Assembly: GCA_965212025.1 (NCBI GenBank)
Contig: OZ243039.1
Location: 682,001-746,000 of the forward strand
Direction of reading: 5' to 3'
DNA from: G965212025 sp965212025
GTDB lineage: Bacteria > Pseudomonadota > Gammaproteobacteria > Poriferisulfidales > Oxydemutatoraceae
Length of the DNA: 64,000 nt
The position numbers were made by a program, and so were the translations under genes. How positions within the stretch are numbered: position 1 is the first letter of the stretch; every line of letters begins with the position of its first letter. The notes beneath the pieces are model-generated. The model had not been told where the DNA came from and did no database searches. It worked only from the letters and a program-made list of their open reading frames with translations. Below, in pieces: positions 42,622-51,792 of this stretch.

Positions 42622-44289
42622 TTACGTTATTTTTAACCACTTGGCATACAGCCTGTTGACCCAATCGACACCCGAGGGCTCCGAGGAGCGGTCAGACGCA
42701 CCTGCATCAGAACCAGGTTGCGTGACAACATCGCCATTCTCCATACCTGCCGTGAAGCTTTCATTCCAGAGACTGTTCGGGACATCCTTGGGAACAAATT
42801 TCTCAAAACCTTCTGGCAACCCACGAACGTCTTCGTAGTATTCGAGAGAGTTATCCAAACCCTCTATGCTGTCAGGCAGCGGCAGCGGTCGATCGTTCAT
42901 GTCAAAAACCTCCCTTTGCTGTTTCGCCGAGTCAAGCACCAGTTGCCCTTTAGATGCAGCGTATCGCGTAACCATGGCATCTCTTGCTCGGGAGGTGGTC
43001 TCGCGCACCGTAACATTGGCGGAAAAAGTCACCGCCTTCTGCTGAGCCCCAACTTCCGTGTTTTCCACATTCAGTCGTTCGCCACCAGGTGGACGGCTCA
43101 AGCATAGATCCAAGGCTGTCCGTACCAGCTTTTTGGAGGGAAGCAAGCGATCCGGCTCTGCAAACGAGTCCGGAATGGATACTGCAGAATTCTCGTTAAA
43201 GAGCGACTGAAATTGCTCTGGCAATTCACCTCTCCCGGTAAACTTCTTTTGCACCTCCTTGCGCAAAAAGCAAAGAAAATCCACCACTTGTTGCTCATTC
43301 ACTTCATGCTCACCCTCCTGTCTCTTGCTAACCTCAGACGTGACCCGCTTCTCAGCCTGTTTTCTGAAATCCACCTTGTTCCATACTTTGTCCGGGGTGC
43401 TGGATAGGGGGCCGGGGGGTTTATCTGAAATGTCATAAACAGCACGGTCCAACCGCTTTTGTCGCGCTTTACTCGCCTCATACGATTGTTCCGGATGATC
43501 CCTGGCTTCTTTCTCGACATGCTCAATCACCCTATCAACATGTACATCCAGGGCTGGATCAAAAAACCGTACCCGAGCTTGAGAGCCATGCAGTCTTTCG
43601 CCAGAATCTACACGGTAATCCCTAGCGAAAACATCCCTTCCTCCTGAAATGGCACCGGCAGTTTTCTCATATATGTCCAGAGACTTCTTGTATTTCCCAA
43701 GAACAATCTTTTCGCCACCCGTGCTTTGGTCTATTTGCTTTCTTAAAGGTTGACCCGGCACAAAACATTTGGGTGCAACAGGCTTCCTTACGAACATTGC
43801 CCTCTTCGAATCTTGCAGGAAATTCACAGCTTCCCTGTTGAAGACATCGTCCGTAATTTCGTCCAGAAATACCTCGCCAAGATCTTCTTTCCTTTCTGTA
43901 CCACCCAGAGTCCGTCTCGTTTCCTCCCTGTTTTGTATATACGAGGACAAATGTGCTTCGATTTCTTCTTGCACATCCTGGCTAACCTCCCTGCCTGGAA
44001 AAGTACCCAGAATAGCTGCTTCTCTGCTCTGCCTCGCCAAGGTTTCAAGCTTCTGCAACACTTGCGCTCTAATCACTCTTCTCTCACCTTGCAGATATCT
44101 GCCGTGGTTCTCTTTAGAGGATGCTCTCAGCTTGCATTGCAAAAACAAACTACCGAAAAATCCAACGACTTTAAGATTTCCCTTTTTGCCAACTCGCAAC
44201 TGCCTGCCACTTGTCTCTGCTTTCTGAACAGTTGCCAACGCCCGATCAAATTCGCTGGGGTAACTCCCGGATTTTCGTATTCCCGGCAC
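42622..44289 (-). CDS. unrecognised 555-residue protein, paralogue of the upstream gene (copy B)
   Basis: No known family recognised. The protein is hydrophilic and highly charged with no signal peptide or membrane segment. It shares with the 527-residue upstream neighbour an N-terminal domain (ALATVQKAETSGRQL, KKGNLKVVGFFGS, LARQSREAAIL), a central motif (NKVDFRKQAEKRV, VVDFLCFLRKEVQ, LFNENSAVS, DRLLPSKKLVRTALDLC) and a C-terminal aromatic motif (VNRLYAKWLK). The middle is divergent. The start is GTG with AGGA about 10 nt ahead. The two genes are 100 bp apart and probably co-transcribed. An adaptor or secreted-effector role is possible but unsupported. Confidence 0.8.
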   Translation of the reverse strand: MPGIRKSGSYPSEFDRALATVQKAETSGRQLRVGKKGNLKVVGFFGSLFLQCKLRASSKENHGRYLQGERRVIRAQVLQKLETLARQSREAAILGTFPGREVSQDVQEEIEAHLSSYIQNREETRRTLGGTERKEDLGEVFLDEITDDVFNREAVNFLQDSKRAMFVRKPVAPKCFVPGQPLRKQIDQSTGGEKIVLGKYKKSLDIYEKTAGAISGGRDVFARDYRVDSGERLHGSQARVRFFDPALDVHVDRVIEHVEKEARDHPEQSYEASKARQKRLDRAVYDISDKPPGPLSSTPDKVWNKVDFRKQAEKRVTSEVSKRQEGEHEVNEQQVVDFLCFLRKEVQKKFTGRGELPEQFQSLFNENSAVSIPDSFAEPDRLLPSKKLVRTALDLCLSRPPGGERLNVENTEVGAQQKAVTFSANVTVRETTSRARDAMVTRYAASKGQLVLDSAKQQREVFDMNDRPLPLPDSIEGLDNSLEYYEDVRGLPEGFEKFVPKDVPNSLWNESFTAGMENGDVVTQPGSDAGASDRSSEPSGVDWVNRLYAKWLKIT

Positions 44290-44389
44290 GCCTCAAGTCC
44301 TCACCTGTGAGCAGGCATCCGGGGCGTGTTCATGACCCTGATGATGGTGCTGCCCGTCATAAACCCTTACACCCTGGCTGCCCTTATCG

Positions 44390-45973
44390 CTAACTTTGTT
44401 CGCTGGCGAGCCAAGTCTCATACTGTCCTTTTAGCCAAGAGCCACTGGATACCTCAACCCTTTCTTCGCCGCCACCGACCAAGCCGGGTTCTGCTAACGA
44501 AGTATCTCCGTCATCAAAATTTACTGCGGCAAGACCCCCTCCCCCATGCGGAACATGCTTCTCAAAGTCATCGGGTAAATCCTTTTCCTCATAGTGAAAT
44601 GTAGACTCGGTCAGAGTCTCTTCTGCAGTAATCGGATTTGAGTCTTCCATATCATTCGTAGAGTCCTGAATGACGCGCTTTTCAATTCGCGAGGCTTCAA
44701 GGTGTCCGTCTTTTATAGCGTCCACCCGGAGCTGCTTGGCAACATGCCGCGAATCAATCTCTCGCACCTTGACATCATCCGAAAAAGCCAGCCCCTTCTT
44801 CTCAGTAGCTGCCGCTGGTGCAGTCTCTGTACCGCCCATGCAGATATCAAGTGCTGTTGCAGCCAGCTTTTTAGACGGAATCAGCCGATCCGGCAACGAG
44901 GAATTAGAACCCCGAACGGAAACTGCCGAGTTCTCGTTGAAAAGCGTTTGCAACTGCCCGGAAAGACTTCCGTCCTTGGCGAGTTGTGTTTGAATATTTT
45001 TGCGCAAGAAACAAAGAAAATTTACCGCCTTATCGCTAATATCCTGCTGGGGGACTTCCTGCCCCAGACGTTTACGCTTATTGACTTCGCCCAAAAGCCG
45101 TTTCTCTGACTGGGCTTTAAAATCTGCCTGATTCAACACCGTTTTGCTGCTGGAAAACTGCGGTACCATATCCCTACGAGGTGGGGCGGCATAATAAGTA
45201 ATTTCGTCCAGCTTTTCGAGGACTTTAGCAGGCCCGTCTCTCTCTCCGAATTTCTCTGCGTCTCTGAGCACCGCCTCCCTAGTCCCGGAAAAAAATTGCA
45301 CCCGACTTTGGGGAACCCTCGGGAAAGGATTCGGAGGCTCGCGAAACTCTGAATGCTCAATAATTTTTTTGCTCTCAGCCGTGCTAGCGTAGGCCTTCAA
45401 CGATTTCTGGTAGGATTTTATTTGGGTTTTCTGCTGCCCTGTAAGTCCTTCATGATTTGCGATTGTTTTGTTGGGGTCATAAAAATCCGGGCACACCGGC
45501 TTTCTGGAATAGGTGACCGTTTTTGAGCCACTCAGGAAATCAGCTGCTGCCGAGTTGAAATCTCGGCTGCTGAGTTTGATGCCTGTCAGCCCAACTTTCA
45601 CGTGATTTTCCTGCGCCTTTTCTATATAAAGATCCAGGAAGTCATCGAGCGCTGGTTTTTCTCTATCAGGATCCAAACTTCCCTGCCGGGCATTCAGTAT
45701 CGCTTCTTGCCTGCTTTGCCTCGCTAACCCTTCAAGTTTTTTCAAGACTTTTGATCTGACTTGGGTTCTATCGCCCTCTACGTACTGCTTGTATCCTTTC
45801 TCAGAATAACAACTAACCTTGAGACGCAGGAAAAAATTACTAAAAAACCCCTGACATTTCAGGTTTCCCTTTTTGTCAATGGTAAGCTGCCGACCCGAGG
45901 AGGCAGCTTTTTGAACCGTTGCTAAAACCTGCTCGTACTCACTTTTCTTCGGACTGGATTCAAGAACTTTCAC
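44390..45973 (-). CDS. unrecognised 527-residue protein, paralogue of the downstream gene (copy A)
   Basis: First gene of the tandem pair. Its first 80 residues are about half identical by eye to copy B (VLATVQKAASSGRQL, DKKGNLKCQGFFSN, LKKLEGLARQSRQEAIL), and it shares AVNFLCFLRKNIQ, LFNENSAVSV, DRLIPSKKLAATALDIC and the C-terminal WLKGQYETWL. The middle contains coiled, Lys/Glu-rich stretches; an acidic tail with GGGG and GGG runs precedes the end. The start is GTG, with GGGGG 8 nt before it and an in-frame TGA just ahead. No function can be assigned. Confidence 0.8.
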   Translation of the reverse strand: MKVLESSPKKSEYEQVLATVQKAASSGRQLTIDKKGNLKCQGFFSNFFLRLKVSCYSEKGYKQYVEGDRTQVRSKVLKKLEGLARQSRQEAILNARQGSLDPDREKPALDDFLDLYIEKAQENHVKVGLTGIKLSSRDFNSAAADFLSGSKTVTYSRKPVCPDFYDPNKTIANHEGLTGQQKTQIKSYQKSLKAYASTAESKKIIEHSEFREPPNPFPRVPQSRVQFFSGTREAVLRDAEKFGERDGPAKVLEKLDEITYYAAPPRRDMVPQFSSSKTVLNQADFKAQSEKRLLGEVNKRKRLGQEVPQQDISDKAVNFLCFLRKNIQTQLAKDGSLSGQLQTLFNENSAVSVRGSNSSLPDRLIPSKKLAATALDICMGGTETAPAAATEKKGLAFSDDVKVREIDSRHVAKQLRVDAIKDGHLEASRIEKRVIQDSTNDMEDSNPITAEETLTESTFHYEEKDLPDDFEKHVPHGGGGLAAVNFDDGDTSLAEPGLVGGGEERVEVSSGSWLKGQYETWLASEQS

Positions 45974-46092
45974 TCAAAATACCCCCATCTCCTTAATAAC
46001 AATGTGCCGTACATTTTACTAAATTTAACCACTCCCCTGCAAGCAAGGACGAGACAAAGCGGTCGGATCACCTACGGTGGACGGAAAAGGAT

Positions 46093-46635
46093 ATGAAGCG
46101 ATACTCACAAAGGGCTTTTAACAAGTGGTTTCAGGCACTTTTCAGGACTATGCCACCGCCAACCGGAACAACTCTTGTGGTCGGTAAAGAAGCACCAGAC
46201 TTCTTTTTGGCTGACCAGAAAAATAACAGACACAGGCTGGCACACTATCGAGGGAAATGGCTAGTACTGTATTTTTACCCAAAAGACGACACTCCGGGTT
46301 GCACCATGGAAGCCTGTGCTCTAAGCGACTTCATCGTTAAAATTCGGGAACTTGGCGCACGTGTCGTAGGCATCAGCACGGATGACGTACGAAGCCATGC
46401 AAGATTCGCAAAAAAACACACCTTGCATTTTCCGTTGCTGGCAGACACCGACGGCATGGTTGCCAAAGCCTACAACAGCCTTTGGAGACTCCCGTTTTTC
46501 AAGATCGCCAAACGCCACACTTTCATCATTTCTCCCGATTCACGAGTGGCGAAAATCTATCGTCACGTGAACCCGAAAACGCACGACAAAATATTGGTGG
46601 CCGAATTGGAGCATTTGGTTGAGCTGAGGGAATAA
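46093..46635 (+). CDS. bcp: BCP/PrxQ-type thiol peroxiredoxin
   Basis: A 180-residue peroxiredoxin with APDFFLADQKNN, the peroxidatic cysteine and nearby second cysteine in DDTPGCTMEACALSD, and GISTDDVRSHARFAKKH. It reduces hydroperoxides using thioredoxin-type donors. It has about 24 extra N-terminal residues compared with E. coli Bcp; an internal ATG at 46150 preceded by CAGGACT would remove most of them. It is convergent with nrdA. Confidence 0.93.
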   Translation: MKRYSQRAFNKWFQALFRTMPPPTGTTLVVGKEAPDFFLADQKNNRHRLAHYRGKWLVLYFYPKDDTPGCTMEACALSDFIVKIRELGARVVGISTDDVRSHARFAKKHTLHFPLLADTDGMVAKAYNSLWRLPFFKIAKRHTFIISPDSRVAKIYRHVNPKTHDKILVAELEHLVELRE

Positions 46636-46702
46636 GCCCCACGTCTTGGCAAAAATCACCTATCCGGTAAACTCGCCAAGAGTAGTGTGCGGGAGCAGTT
46701 TC

Positions 46703-46728
46703 TTCCCTGTCACCCGGTTGACAGGGAA
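46703..46728. terminator. perfect 10-bp hairpin between convergent bcp and nrdA
   Basis: TTCCCTGTCA/TGACAGGGAA around a 6-nt loop (46713-46718), 68 nt after the bcp stop. Position suits a bidirectional terminator, but neither strand shows a clear T-run. Confidence 0.5.
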
Positions 46729-46805
46729 TAGGCAGAGAGGCGTTCGCTCTCTATTGGCTGGCGTCGGATATGATTTCGGCAAAATTGACGGACAGTTGAA
46801 ACCGT

Positions 46806-49622
46806 TTATTCGCAGGCTTCGCACTCCCCATCAAGGGCGCAATTCAGAGCGGCACTCGAACGCTTAGGCACCGCGTTCAATTTGCTTTCATATCCCTCAA
46901 CCGTACTGGCCTCAACATCCGAGGCTCCCAAGGATCGCAAATAATATGTTGTTTTCAATCCTTTGACCCAGGCAAGACGGTATAAGGCGTCCATTTTCTT
47001 GCCCGAAGGCGTGTCCATGTACAGGTTCAGAGACTGGGACTGATCAATCCATTTTTGCCGCCTGGCTGCCGCCTCAATCAGCCAGGAAGGGTCTACCTCA
47101 AAAGCCGTGGGATACAGTTCCTTCAAGTTCTTTGGCACCCTTTCTATTTTCCGGACGCTCCCGTTGTAATACTTCAGGTCATTCATCATGACATCATCCC
47201 AAAGGTTCAAGGCTTTAAGGTCTTTTACCAGATGCTCATTCACGACCGTGAACTCACCCGATAAATTGGACTTCACGAACAGGTGCTGATAGGTCGGTTC
47301 GATGCTTTGCGTTACGCCACATATATTGGAAATCGTCGCAGTTGGGGCTATCGCCAAAGAATTTGAATTGCGCATTCCGTTGCTTTTTATTTTCTCCCGC
47401 AAGGCAACCCAGTCGAGCGTGCTGTTGCTATCTGCATCCAGGTAGCCGTCTCGTTCTTTGGCAAGCAATTTCAGAGAGTCGATAGGCAAAATGCCCTGAT
47501 CCCATAAGGATCCATGGTAACTGGAGTACGAACCGCGTTCACTGGCCAGATCCGCAGAAGCCTCTATGGCGTAGTAGCTGACGAGCTCCATGGAGCGATC
47601 CGCAAATTCAACTGCCGCTTCTGTGCCAAGGGGGATACGCAATTGATAAAGGACGTCCTGAAAACCCATCAATCCCAAACCCACAGGTCTGTGTTTCATA
47701 TTGGAAGTCCGAGCCTTGGAGACGCTGTAGTAATTGATGTCAATCACGTTATCCAACATCCGCATCGCTCCCCGTATTGTTTCCTGCAACTTTTCGGCGT
47801 CAAGATTCCCTTCCTTAATGTGCAAAGTCAGGTTTACCGAACCAAGATTGCAAACCGCAATTTCTTCATCAGAGGTGTTTAGCGTAATTTCCGTGCAAAG
47901 ATTTGAGGAATGAACGACTCCCACGTGGCCTTGGGGAGATCGAATGTTGCAGGGGTCCTTGAAAGTAATCCATGGGTGTCCGGTTTCGTACAGCATGCCA
48001 AGCATTTTGCGCCACAGATTCACAGCGCCAATGGTTCTGTGATTTTTGATCCTCCCTTCCTTGGCTTCCTGTTCGTAAAACAGATACCGTGTAACGAAAG
48101 CCTGACCGTAAAGATCGTGCAGATCGGGAGTGTCCGCTGGAGAAAAAAGTGTCCAGTTCCCATCTTCCATCACTCGCTGCATGAACAAATCCGGAATCCA
48201 GTTGGCCGTGTTCATGTCGTGAGTTCGCCGCCGGTCGTCTCCACTGTTTTTTCGCAATTCGAGGAATTCTTCGATATCCAAGTGCCAGGTTTCCAAATAG
48301 GCGCACACCGCGCCTTTGCGCTTGCCCCCTTGGTTGACTGCCACCGCAGTATCACTTACCACTTTCAGAAAGGGCACGACCCCTTGGGATTTTCCGTTTG
48401 TGCTTTTGATCCTGGAACCCAGCGCACGAACCGCTGTCCAGTCATTGCCCAAACCGCCAGCATATTTTGAGAGCAGCGCGTTGTCTCGCATGGCAGTGTA
48501 GATGCCATGCAGGTCATCTGGCACAGTGGTCAGGTAACAGGATGATAACTGGGGACGCCGGGTACCAGCGTTAAACAGGGTGGGGGTGGAGCTCATGAAC
48601 CTGAAGGAAGATAGCAGTTCGTAAAACTCAATTGCGCGTTTCTCGCGATCTGCTTCGCGAGAGGCCAAACCCATCGCCACACGCATGAACATCGCTTGTG
48701 GCAGCTCAAAGCGAACATCATCAGCATGGAAAAAATAGCGGTCATAGAGCGTTTGCAAACCGAGAAAAGTGAAGTTGAGATCACGCCCTGGAACCAGCGC
48801 TTTGCCGAGACGCTCAATATCATAGTCAAGCAGCTTCGGATCCAGTAATTCCAACTCACAGGCACGCTTTATGTACGCCACAAAATACTCCGGATAACGT
48901 TGTCGCATCTGCTCCCCGGAAAGCTGTTCTGCCTTGCCAAACAGAAAAGAAAGGGCTTCTGCACGCAATTTGTCCATGAGGAGCCTCGCGCACACCCGCG
49001 AGTAATTCGGCTCTCGCTCAACCAGAGGCCGCACACTCATCAATAAAACCGAGTGGACGTCCGCCTCAGCCATACCATCATAGAGGGCGGCGATAACTTC
49101 ACTGAAGATGAAGTCAGGATCGGTATCTTCTATTCCTTCACAGGCTTCCGCCAAAAGTTCTTTCAAGTGCTCCAGATCCAAAAACCTGGTTTGCCCATCC
49201 GAACCTACAACTTGCAAATTTCGTGTGCCAACATCAGGCTTCGCAGACTGACTTTCCCTTTCTTTCGCGCGCGATTCCCTGTACAGCACGTATTCTCGCG
49301 CCACCCGGTGGTATTCATTGCGCATCAGCGCCAGTTCCACGAGATCCTGAATATGCTCGATATGAAAGGTGCCGCCTTCTGGCCGGCTTCTGCTCAAGGC
49401 TGCGGTAACTTCGTGCGTCAGGCTCTCTGCGATTTCACGAATCCGGGGAGAGGCCGCGGCGTTGCCCTTTTCCACTGCGAGGAACGCCTTGCTGATGGCA
49501 ACAAATATCTTGCTTTCATCAAAGGGGGTGATTTTCTTGTTGCGACGAATCACCCGGCACACGCCAGGTTCGGTCGCCTTTACTTCTACCTCGAGCAAGG
49601 AGCTATCTTCGACTATTCCCAT
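46806..49622 (-). CDS. nrdA: class Ia ribonucleoside-diphosphate reductase alpha subunit
   Basis: A 938-residue catalytic subunit with an N-terminal ATP-cone (VIRRNKKITPFDESKIFVAI), the finger-loop cysteine region (NLCTEITLNTSDEEIAVCNLGSVNL), PTATISNICGVTQSIEP and a C-terminal redox pair in GECEACE. It reduces NDPs to dNDPs with a radical from NrdB. I start at MGIVEDSSLLEVEV; the frame extends 27 codons upstream without homology. nrdB is not downstream, where it usually lies; bcp is there in the opposite direction. Confidence 0.96.
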   Translation of the reverse strand: MGIVEDSSLLEVEVKATEPGVCRVIRRNKKITPFDESKIFVAISKAFLAVEKGNAAASPRIREIAESLTHEVTAALSRSRPEGGTFHIEHIQDLVELALMRNEYHRVAREYVLYRESRAKERESQSAKPDVGTRNLQVVGSDGQTRFLDLEHLKELLAEACEGIEDTDPDFIFSEVIAALYDGMAEADVHSVLLMSVRPLVEREPNYSRVCARLLMDKLRAEALSFLFGKAEQLSGEQMRQRYPEYFVAYIKRACELELLDPKLLDYDIERLGKALVPGRDLNFTFLGLQTLYDRYFFHADDVRFELPQAMFMRVAMGLASREADREKRAIEFYELLSSFRFMSSTPTLFNAGTRRPQLSSCYLTTVPDDLHGIYTAMRDNALLSKYAGGLGNDWTAVRALGSRIKSTNGKSQGVVPFLKVVSDTAVAVNQGGKRKGAVCAYLETWHLDIEEFLELRKNSGDDRRRTHDMNTANWIPDLFMQRVMEDGNWTLFSPADTPDLHDLYGQAFVTRYLFYEQEAKEGRIKNHRTIGAVNLWRKMLGMLYETGHPWITFKDPCNIRSPQGHVGVVHSSNLCTEITLNTSDEEIAVCNLGSVNLTLHIKEGNLDAEKLQETIRGAMRMLDNVIDINYYSVSKARTSNMKHRPVGLGLMGFQDVLYQLRIPLGTEAAVEFADRSMELVSYYAIEASADLASERGSYSSYHGSLWDQGILPIDSLKLLAKERDGYLDADSNSTLDWVALREKIKSNGMRNSNSLAIAPTATISNICGVTQSIEPTYQHLFVKSNLSGEFTVVNEHLVKDLKALNLWDDVMMNDLKYYNGSVRKIERVPKNLKELYPTAFEVDPSWLIEAAARRQKWIDQSQSLNLYMDTPSGKKMDALYRLAWVKGLKTTYYLRSLGASDVEASTVEGYESKLNAVPKRSSAALNCALDGECEACE

Positions 49623-50180
49623 TCTCCACGGCTCCTTCAGAAAAAACGGTAACCACATCCAAGGGACATGAACCCATAAATAGCCTGCGAGCCGCGGAGC
49701 CAAAAGGACTCGTGACGCACAGCCCCGATAGGCTGACTAGCCTATCATAAAGTATTGCAAAAATAGCTCAGTGACGCTCGGGATTTTGCATGAAGAAACC
49801 TGCGACAACACTACTTTGGGCGACTCACTTGGCTACGGGGGTACCGCCCGGACTAGTCTGTGAGCTAAGTGGCGGACTTCGGCGGCAGGTACAAGCGTGA
49901 GCCGCGCAAAAAATGGCGGAACCACAGGCATTTGGGAGCAGGTCTGACCGAAGAGCCAGACGTGGAGCATGCGGGGCGCGGTCTTTGACTGGCAAACCAG
50001 AGGTGCCTCCTTGAACGGATGGATGAAGTAACCCGCCACCACACACCAAGAGTGCCGCCGCATTGGGCGTCACTCCCGGTGTGACATTCAACCGCGCTGG
50101 CGCATTCCGCCAGAGCTGAAAGTCAGCACACGGCTGAAATGGCGCGTACGCAAAGCACCGGAAAGCGATTCAGATCAAAT
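49623..50180. other. 558-bp upstream region of nrdA
   Basis: No supported gene; the frame at 49825-50091 on the minus strand has no ribosome site or family resemblance. It contains the 20-bp dyad described separately and should hold the nrdA promoter (TATGAT on the minus strand near 49745 is a candidate -10). I saw no NrdR box. Confidence 0.4.
49727..49746. repeat. 8-bp perfect dyad upstream of nrdA
   Basis: GATAGGCT and AGCCTATC flank GACT, about 105 bp ahead of the nrdA start and overlapping a possible -10. It could be an operator or a leader hairpin. Confidence 0.45.
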
Positions 50181-51428
50181 TTACAATACTGGTGGCTCTT
50201 CATTTGAAGAACCTGCCGGTGCTTCTCCACCCGAGGACTGTGAATGAACCAAGGGATAGCCATACTCCTGCAAATCGTATGTGACACCGGTTCGGGCTAT
50301 GTTCCAGATCACCCTTCCGTCTCTTTCAATAACTTTTATCTGCCACGTGACCAAGCCGTTGGTTACAGACTTTGTGTGGTCATCCAAGTGCTTTCTAATG
50401 AGATCAACCGGAACCGCGTACGCAACATCCTTATCCAGACACCCCATTACGTAATAGCCATTGGGAACCCCAGACATATAATCCACCTGCGTTCGTGTCA
50501 GCGAGAACATGTAATAGGGCTTGCTCCTGCCATAGTGCCTTGACACGCCCAGACAGGCGCGCACAGACCCGTCCGTACTGCCATAGCTGCTGCCGGAGCG
50601 GCGTTTCTTCTCGAACTTGAGCCCCTTGGATGCCGCCAGACCATTGATCAGGGGCAGACGTTTCGCCACCAGGTCACTCCTTTTGCGGGCTTTCCGGACT
50701 GGCGCTTTTCGCGATTCCTTGGCACTTTCCACAGATGCTTTCACACTCGGAGCCTTGACGGCTCTTTTTGTTTTGCTACCAACCGACCCGCTGAGCTGAC
50801 CGAACAAATCCAAAAGAGAATCGACCTGGGTGTATTCCACAGGTGCCAGAAAACCACGTGCGACCCGGACAAAACCTGCAGACTCGCCTTCCGTCTTTTC
50901 GGCAAGCCTGGCCAAAGCCTGGCAACTAACCAACCTGGTATTCCAGCCATATCTACTTCCCCGGATTTGCGCAGCCAACGCCGGCTCATCCTGTAACACG
51001 ACCACAAGCACCTTGTTTGGCGCACTCTCAGGAGAACCAACCCCTGCCACGCCCCGCGAAGCCGAGGCCGGGAACACCAAATTCACATCCAGACGCAAAT
51101 CATCTACCCGCCAGGCTCCGATTGAAGAACCACGACCATCGTAAGAACCGTATGTCACTTGAAAACCAAGCCGCCTGCCAAGTTCGTGAGCCACATCGAA
51201 CAAGACACGGGCACGCTGATCATTTTCCTGATCAAAACTGCTTTGAAGAAACCCTGTCAATTTTGCGCCACCAATCGTTCGCAAAACTGCGCGAAATTCC
51301 CTGGAGCACTTGGAGCCATCTTTCAGACTCCCGTCACCACAGAACATGAGCATATCTTCAAGCCGGGCAACGCGCCCGGCAACATCACTGATTTTTGTCC
51401 CCGTTCGAAACAACTTGAGTAAATTCAC
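50181..51428 (-). CDS. unrecognised 415-residue protein with a restriction-enzyme-like layout
   Basis: No firm family. Residues 1-140 include GFQVTYGSYDGRGSSIGAWRVDDLRL, reminiscent of the N-terminal domain of some PD-(D/E)xK endonuclease-like proteins, but the expected E-x-K is replaced by DVNLV. A basic Ala/Lys linker (about residues 225-265) follows. Residues 290-400 (YYMFSLTRTQVDYM, GYYVMGCLDKDVAYAVPVDLI, TWQIKVIERDGRVIW) resemble a domain that often accompanies such proteins. A strong GAGGAGG precedes the GTG start at 10 nt. A defence-related or DNA-binding role is inference only. Confidence 0.75.
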   Translation of the reverse strand: MNLLKLFRTGTKISDVAGRVARLEDMLMFCGDGSLKDGSKCSREFRAVLRTIGGAKLTGFLQSSFDQENDQRARVLFDVAHELGRRLGFQVTYGSYDGRGSSIGAWRVDDLRLDVNLVFPASASRGVAGVGSPESAPNKVLVVVLQDEPALAAQIRGSRYGWNTRLVSCQALARLAEKTEGESAGFVRVARGFLAPVEYTQVDSLLDLFGQLSGSVGSKTKRAVKAPSVKASVESAKESRKAPVRKARKRSDLVAKRLPLINGLAASKGLKFEKKRRSGSSYGSTDGSVRACLGVSRHYGRSKPYYMFSLTRTQVDYMSGVPNGYYVMGCLDKDVAYAVPVDLIRKHLDDHTKSVTNGLVTWQIKVIERDGRVIWNIARTGVTYDLQEYGYPLVHSQSSGGEAPAGSSNEEPPVL

Positions 51429-51792
51429 GAGTTCAAAGCCTCCTCAATACATAGCAAAAACGCCTACAAAAAGCATTTTTAATAACTGAAAAAATCACCA
51501 CTTAAATTCGTATATACGAACCTCAGCAAGCCTCCTTTGCGGTCAAGACGCCAACCTCTACGTTAACTTATACAAAGAACCACTGCGCGTGGCAAAGGTC
51601 GGGCGACTATATCACAACTTGTCAAAAGGCAACACCAAAAACCGCTACGTTTTTTGATTTTTTCCCAAAGCCGTGATGGGGGGATTATGCACACAGTATA
51701 TGGTATGAGAAAATCAAAGGCTTGCCTCGGAATGACAACAGAGGGCACAATCCGGCAGTATGTTTATGTCTCATAAATATCCGTGAGGGCGC
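51429..51792. other. AT-rich spacer with a 14-bp palindrome, between divergent genes
   Basis: TTCGTATATACGAA at 51507-51520 is a perfect palindrome 79 nt upstream of the minus-strand gene, placed as an operator would be. The rest is AT-rich with no gene. GAGGGCGC precedes the soxY start. Confidence 0.5.

Noticed and set aside
45970..45990. Stop-codon readthrough joining an upstream ATG to the 527-codon gene through an in-frame TGA
   Set aside because: The AAGGAG touches the ATG with no spacing, while the GTG after the TGA has a usable GGGGG; no selenocysteine context is visible.
49825..50091. An 88-codon minus-strand frame upstream of nrdA
   Set aside because: No start context or similarity; composition looks like non-coding sequence.
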